Notes under the pieces: model-generated
Database searches by the model: none
What the model was told of the DNA's origin: nothing
The model's input: only the letters and a program-made list of their open reading frames with translations
From: CAIMUX01 sp964473865
GTDB taxonomy: Bacteria; Eisenbacteria; RBG-16-71-46; CAIMUX01
Assembly (NCBI GenBank): GCA_964473865.1
Contig: CAYYQN010000009.1
Span: 62,001 to 126,000, forward strand
Length of the DNA stretch: 64,000 bases
Direction: 5' to 3'
Position numbers and translations under genes: made by a program
In this document: positions 61,862 through 64,000 of the stretch, one piece after another
Position numbering within the stretch: position 1 is the first letter of the stretch
How the letters are laid out: every line of letters starts with the position of its first letter

Positions 61862-63215
61862 AGGGAAGGACCTGAAGGAAGCCCTGGCCCAGATCCGAAC
61901 GGAGCTGGGTCCGGAGGCGGTGATCCTCGAGACCGCGCCCCGTGCTCGCTCCCGACGCGGAGTCACGGTGCTCGCCGCGCTGCCGCGTGAGGCGGGCGCG
62001 CCTGTTGCCGCGGAGCCGGCTCTGATGAACGAGGTGCCGCTTCCCGCTGTGGGGGCGGTCCGGGGCGCGTTCCGCCGCCCGCTGCCGCCACGCCTCGAGA
62101 CCGCCGGCCAGGCGGCGCCGATCCATGGAAGCACCAATGCGGGCGGCGTGTCCCTTCGACCGTGGGTACCCCCGGCGGCGGAGGGCGCGGGTGCGGAGTC
62201 CCGCGCCGAAGCCCGGACCCCTCTCGGGAGTCCGGGGCTCCGGGGCATCGGGGGCGCTGCGGCGATCTCGGCGCCGCTGGGCGCTGCGGCGATCTCCACG
62301 CCGCGGGGCGCCGCGGCGAGTCTGCGCGCCGCCGGGAGTGACGAGGAGACGCGCCTGCTGCGGGAGCGGGTCGGCCAGTTGAACCGGCTCGTCCGGTCGG
62401 ACCACTTCTCCGCAGTGCCGTTGCCCCTGCGCCAGCTCTACTTCGATCTCACCGAGGCCGAGGTCGACGCCGATCTCGTCTTCCGCATCCTGGAACGCAT
62501 GGGAAGCGCGCCGATTCCCGGCCAGTTCACGCCCGCGCCTCCCGGTGAGCTCCGGACCTTCCTGAACTCACTGGTGCGCACCGGTGGCACGGTGCAGGCG
62601 GGCGACCGGCGGGTGTTGGCCCTGGTCGGTCCGACCGGCGTCGGCAAGACCACCACCCTCGCCAAGATCGCGGGCCAGGCCTGCTTCCGTCAGGGGCTCT
62701 CGGTGGCGTTGGTCTCCAGCGATTCCTACCGGGTGTTCGGGGCCCAACACCTGGCGGCGTATGCCGCGCTCATGGGGCTGCCGTTCCATGCGATCGCCTC
62801 CGCCTCCGAAATGCGCTCGCTTCTGGCGGAGCGGTTGGCGGATGCCGATCTCGTGCTCATCGATACTTCCGGCCGCTCACCCCACGATCCAGCCGGCATC
62901 GCGGAGATCCAGCATCTCCTGGCCGCCTGCCCCGAACTGGATGTCCACCTGGCCCTGTCCGCGCACACCCGCGCCCGTGATCTGGCCCTGGCTCTCGATG
63001 CCTTCTCGGTGCTTCCGATTCGGCACCTGCTCTTCACCAAGCTGGACGAGGCGACCTCCCGCGGCGGGATGTTCACCACGGCCCTCAAGGCGCGCTGTCC
63101 GGTCTCCTGGCTCGGAACGGGGCAGGAGGTGCCGGACGACCTGGAAGCCGCCACGCGCGCAGCTCTGACCGATGGATTGCTGGAGGAGGCCGCTGATGGC
63201 GGATCAGGCCGATAG
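61842..63215 (+). CDS. flhF: flagellar placement GTPase FlhF
   Basis: 457 residues. N-terminal MHIKKFEGKDLKEALAQIRT, ELGPEAVILETA is the FlhF B domain. A low-complexity linker (about 60-165) contains a 9-residue tandem repeat (GAAAISAPL, GAAAISTPR, GAAASLRAA). The SRP-type NG domain has P-loop ALVGPTGVGKTTTLAKIAG (about 258-276), LVSSDSYRVFGAQHLAAYA and VLIDTSGRSPHD. FlhF determines flagellar position, usually polar, together with FlhG. Overlaps flhA and flhG by 20 bp each. Confidence 0.96.
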   Translation: MHIKKFEGKDLKEALAQIRTELGPEAVILETAPRARSRRGVTVLAALPREAGAPVAAEPALMNEVPLPAVGAVRGAFRRPLPPRLETAGQAAPIHGSTNAGGVSLRPWVPPAAEGAGAESRAEARTPLGSPGLRGIGGAAAISAPLGAAAISTPRGAAASLRAAGSDEETRLLRERVGQLNRLVRSDHFSAVPLPLRQLYFDLTEAEVDADLVFRILERMGSAPIPGQFTPAPPGELRTFLNSLVRTGGTVQAGDRRVLALVGPTGVGKTTTLAKIAGQACFRQGLSVALVSSDSYRVFGAQHLAAYAALMGLPFHAIASASEMRSLLAERLADADLVLIDTSGRSPHDPAGIAEIQHLLAACPELDVHLALSAHTRARDLALALDAFSVLPIRHLLFTKLDEATSRGGMFTTALKARCPVSWLGTGQEVPDDLEAATRAALTDGLLEEAADGGSGR

Positions 63216-64000
63216 GCTGCGCAACCTGCGCCTGGTGGCCGGCGGCGCGCCGGCCAACGGGAAAGCTCCCGCGGGGCGGCCCGGGCGCGACTCCGGCGAG
63301 GCCGACGAGGACAGCGGGCAGATTCCCGCGCGTCCGCGGGTTCGTTCGATCGCGCTGACCAGCGGCAAGGGCGGGGTCGGAAAGACCTCCATCGCGACCA
63401 ACCTGGCCATCGCCTTCGCCCGCCAGGGCCGTCGCGTGCTGCTCGTGGACGGCGATCTGTCGCTGGCCAACGTCGACCTCCTGCTCGGCGTGGTGCCGCA
63501 GAAGAACCTGGGCGACGTCGTCTTCGGGCGCGCGTCCGTGGAAGAAGTCGCGCTGAAGACGACGGACGGCGTGTTGCTGCTTCCGTCCGCCTCGGGAGTG
63601 GATGAACTGGCCGACCTCGACGACTTCCGTCGAGAACGCCTGCTGCGCGAGCTGGCCCGGCTGGAATCGGCGGTCGAGCTCATCCTGCTGGATACCGGTT
63701 CCGGGATCGGACGCCAGACGATTCACCTCGCCCGGGCGGCCGACCAGGTGGTGGTCGTCACCACCCCGGAGCCGACCGCGTTCAGCGACGCCTACGCGAC
63801 GCTCAAGGTCCTGAGCCAGGGGCGGATCGCGGGCCGCCCCGGCCTGGTGGTGAACATGGTGGCCACGCCGGAAGAAGGCCGCGAGACCGAGCGGCGGATC
63901 CGTCTGGTGGCGGAACGCTTTCTCCACCTGAAGCCGGAGTACTTCGGCCACGTCGCCCTCGATGCCGCGGTGGGCAACTCGGTGCGCCGCCAGCAGCCGT
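63196..64000 (+). CDS. flhG: flagellar number regulator FlhG/FleN (MinD-like), partial
   Basis: 268 residues are visible; the 3' end is beyond the window. RSIALTSGKGGVGKTSIATN has the deviant Walker A of MinD/ParA ATPases (about 52-66), followed by VLLVDGDLSLANVDLLLGVV and ELILLDTGSGIGRQTIHLAR. FlhG restricts flagellar number and stimulates FlhF. An N-terminal flexible stretch carries the FlhF-activating region in other species. The ATG has GGAGGAGG upstream inside flhF. fliA commonly follows. Confidence 0.96.
   Translation, partial: MADQADRLRNLRLVAGGAPANGKAPAGRPGRDSGEADEDSGQIPARPRVRSIALTSGKGGVGKTSIATNLAIAFARQGRRVLLVDGDLSLANVDLLLGVVPQKNLGDVVFGRASVEEVALKTTDGVLLLPSASGVDELADLDDFRRERLLRELARLESAVELILLDTGSGIGRQTIHLARAADQVVVVTTPEPTAFSDAYATLKVLSQGRIAGRPGLVVNMVATPEEGRETERRIRLVAERFLHLKPEYFGHVALDAAVGNSVRRQQP

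Overview
The window is high-GC bacterial DNA from a diderm (Gram-negative) flagellated organism. It encodes P- and L-ring proteins (FlgI, FlgH, FlgA). The run of ten Ns at 32442-32451 marks a scaffold join, so this is probably a metagenome-assembled or draft genome. Three features recall uncultured FCB-type phyla such as Candidatus Eisenbacteria: a secreted protein with a C-terminal FlgD-like sorting domain, a Cys-rich beta-helix protein ending in a WGRIKAAYR-type tail, and a CsrA/FliW/flagellin set. That placement is inference from protein style, not from a marker gene.

Layout. 1-4189 (minus strand): a gliding-type ABC exporter operon (ATPase, permease, GldG-like protein, DUF4340 protein running off the edge) behind a good sigma70-type promoter. 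4623-10307: a TPR protein, an NmrA-type oxidoreductase, a MITE-like element with 18-bp terminal inverted repeats and a 4-bp target duplication, and a PDZ/membrane/GAF/SpoIIE phosphatase. 10610-24689: flagellar block 1, flgF-flgG-flgA-flgH-flgI-flgJ-flgN-flgK-flgL-fliW-csrA-fliC-fliS-fliD, then a FlgM-like protein and a PilZ protein. 24917-27941: a histidine kinase and an NtrC-family regulator. 28180-32188: two secreted proteins. 32189-32712: a repeat-rich gap region. 32713-39065: an unusual operon of a sigma-region-4-only protein, a degenerate CheB-like protein, an AMIN/TPR protein and a second FlrB/FlrC-like kinase-regulator pair. 39374-56478: flagellar block 2, flgB-flgC-fliE-fliF-fliG-fliH-fliI-fliJ-motE-fliK-flgD-flgE-fliL-fliM-fliN-fliO-fliP-fliQ-fliR, many genes overlapping by 4 bp. 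56486-58324 (minus): a metallopeptidase-like gene that interrupts the export-gate order. 58686-64000: flhB-flhA-flhF-flhG, the last cut by the window edge.

Regulation readable in the DNA. Strong sigma54 (-24/-12) promoters precede flgF (10570), flgB (39243) and flhB (58609), matching the two sigma54 activators encoded here. A near-consensus sigma28 promoter precedes flagellin (20156). CsrA-type hairpins lie in the leaders of flagellin and of the FlgM-like gene, with csrA and its antagonist fliW directly upstream. No motA/motB, fliA or che signalling genes are seen.

Most notable observations: a decayed second copy of the fliR 3' end just beyond the inserted peptidase gene; a FliK carrying 20 in-register 12-residue repeats; a catalytically dead CheB-like protein next to a sigma-region-4-only protein; FlgJ fused to a lytic transglycosylase domain; the MITE at a stop codon; and a 15-bp hairpin in the flgB leader.
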